Positions 13,950 through 14,615 of a stretch of 14,615 nt of DNA are shown here, one piece after another. The stretch is from Treponema sp. Its GTDB lineage: Bacteria > Spirochaetota > Spirochaetia > Treponematales > Treponemataceae. The stretch is taken from assembly GCA_003447785.1 (NCBI GenBank), contig DLYJ01000103.1, positions 1-14,615 of the forward strand, given 5' to 3'. Numbering within the stretch: the first letter of the stretch is position 1; every line of letters begins with the position of its first letter. The notes beneath the pieces are model-generated. The model was given only the letters and a program-made list of their open reading frames with translations, ran no database searches and was not told where the DNA came from. Made by a program: the position numbers and the translations under genes.

Positions 13950-14615
13950 TTATTGGGCATTACCGTCAACGACAGACGACGAATTAGCAATAATTTCATC
14001 ACAATGTTTTGAACCGTTAACAATTTCGTAGAATTCCTTTCCGTCCATTGTTTCAATCTGTTCAAGGCGTCTTGCAATATAATCCAGAAGATCCTTGTGT
14101 TCGGTCAGAACATTCAGGACGTGTGTGTAACGTTCCTTCATCACACGGGCGATTTCGTTGTCGATGTAATTCTGTGAGTCTTCACTGAATTCGCGGACAA
14201 GGTTTGGTTCGCCGCCTCGGGTTCCCAGGACGCCCTTTCCAAGAGTCATGTTTTCAAATTTTTCTGACATACCGTAAACGGTAATCATCTGTTTTACAAG
14301 GTCTGTTGCACGGGCAATATCGTTTGAAGCGCCGGTAGAAATATCGCCCAGGACAATCTGTTCTGCGGCGCGTCCGCCCAACAGGGAATCAACTTCATTA
14401 ATCAGGTCTTTTCTGGTCATAAAGTTCTTTTCTTCAGCTTCGCGGTACTGTGTAAAGCCGCCGATTCCGTGAGAGCGCGGAACAACGGTAATCTTGTTTA
14501 CCGGTTCATGGTCAGGAATAAAGGCAGATACAAGTGCATGTCCGGTTTCGTGTACGGAAACAAGGCGCATTTCTTTTTTGTTGTCCTTGCGTGACTTCTT
14601 TTTAAGACCGATGCT
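13950..14615 (-). CDS. ftsH: ATP-dependent zinc metalloprotease FtsH, C-terminal part (5' end outside window)
   Basis: The reading frame stays open to the right edge, so only the peptidase domain is visible; the membrane helices and AAA+ module lie outside the window. The zinc motif reads HETGH (HEAGH is commoner), with the two histidines and the catalytic Glu intact. The third ligand, Asp in SNDIARAT, lies 77 residues after the first His, as in characterised FtsH. Other family blocks are DSLLGGRAAEQIVLGDISTG and VKQMITVYGMSEKFENMTLG. FtsH degrades misassembled membrane proteins and short-lived regulators at the inner membrane. The visible 221 residues are all wild-type looking apart from the HETGH change. 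lolA follows 18 bases downstream. Confidence 0.95.
   Translation of the reverse strand, partial: SIGLKKKSRKDNKKEMRLVSVHETGHALVSAFIPDHEPVNKITVVPRSHGIGGFTQYREAEEKNFMTRKDLINEVDSLLGGRAAEQIVLGDISTGASNDIARATDLVKQMITVYGMSEKFENMTLGKGVLGTRGGEPNLVREFSEDSQNYIDNEIARVMKERYTHVLNVLTEHKDLLDYIARRLEQIETMDGKEFYEIVNGSKHCDEIIANSSSVVDGNAQ

Overview
The window looks like chromosome from a spirochaete, most likely a Treponema-like host-associated species. The basis is inference from content: a gatCAB operon, spirochaete-style membrane and periplasmic proteins of no recognised family, a LolA-like carrier and RodZ next to ftsH, a Pmp-like beta-helix surface protein, and moderate GC. No 16S rRNA or other decisive marker is present, so the genus is a guess. 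Almost everything is on the minus strand; only the partial gene at the left edge and one tRNA are on the plus strand.

Layout from the left. Positions 1-770 hold the 3' end of a beta-helix surface protein. Positions 771-970 hold a dense cluster of palindromes ending in a terminator, followed by a promoter and tRNA-Arg(CCT). A strong hairpin separates this from a convergent small membrane protein gene (1184-1606). From 6728 down to 1748 runs a tight minus-strand operon: gatC, gatA, gatB, a 277-residue protein of unknown function with distant class III aminotransferase resemblance, a small membrane protein and an ASCH-domain protein. Upstream of it (10373 down to 6770) is a second group: a chagasin-type (I42) protease-inhibitor lipoprotein, a UvrD/PcrA helicase with a TTG start, and an exported TPR-like protein. 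The right end (14615 down to 10670) is a third group: the 3' end of ftsH, then lolA, rodZ and rimO, with gaps of a few bases or short overlaps. The 280-base gap between rimO and the inhibitor gene holds a non-coding palindromic element flanked by degenerate direct repeats.

Functionally, the right-hand group joins envelope quality control (FtsH), lipoprotein carriage (LolA), cell shape (RodZ) and ribosome modification (RimO). The gatCAB operon makes Gln-tRNA(Gln) and/or Asn-tRNA(Asn) by transamidation. Most of the window is conserved housekeeping sequence. I found no phage, insertion sequence, CRISPR array or defence system. The least explained parts are the two palindromic intergenic regions, the 277-residue protein in the gatCAB operon, the insert in RimO, and the I42 inhibitor immediately upstream of a helicase.
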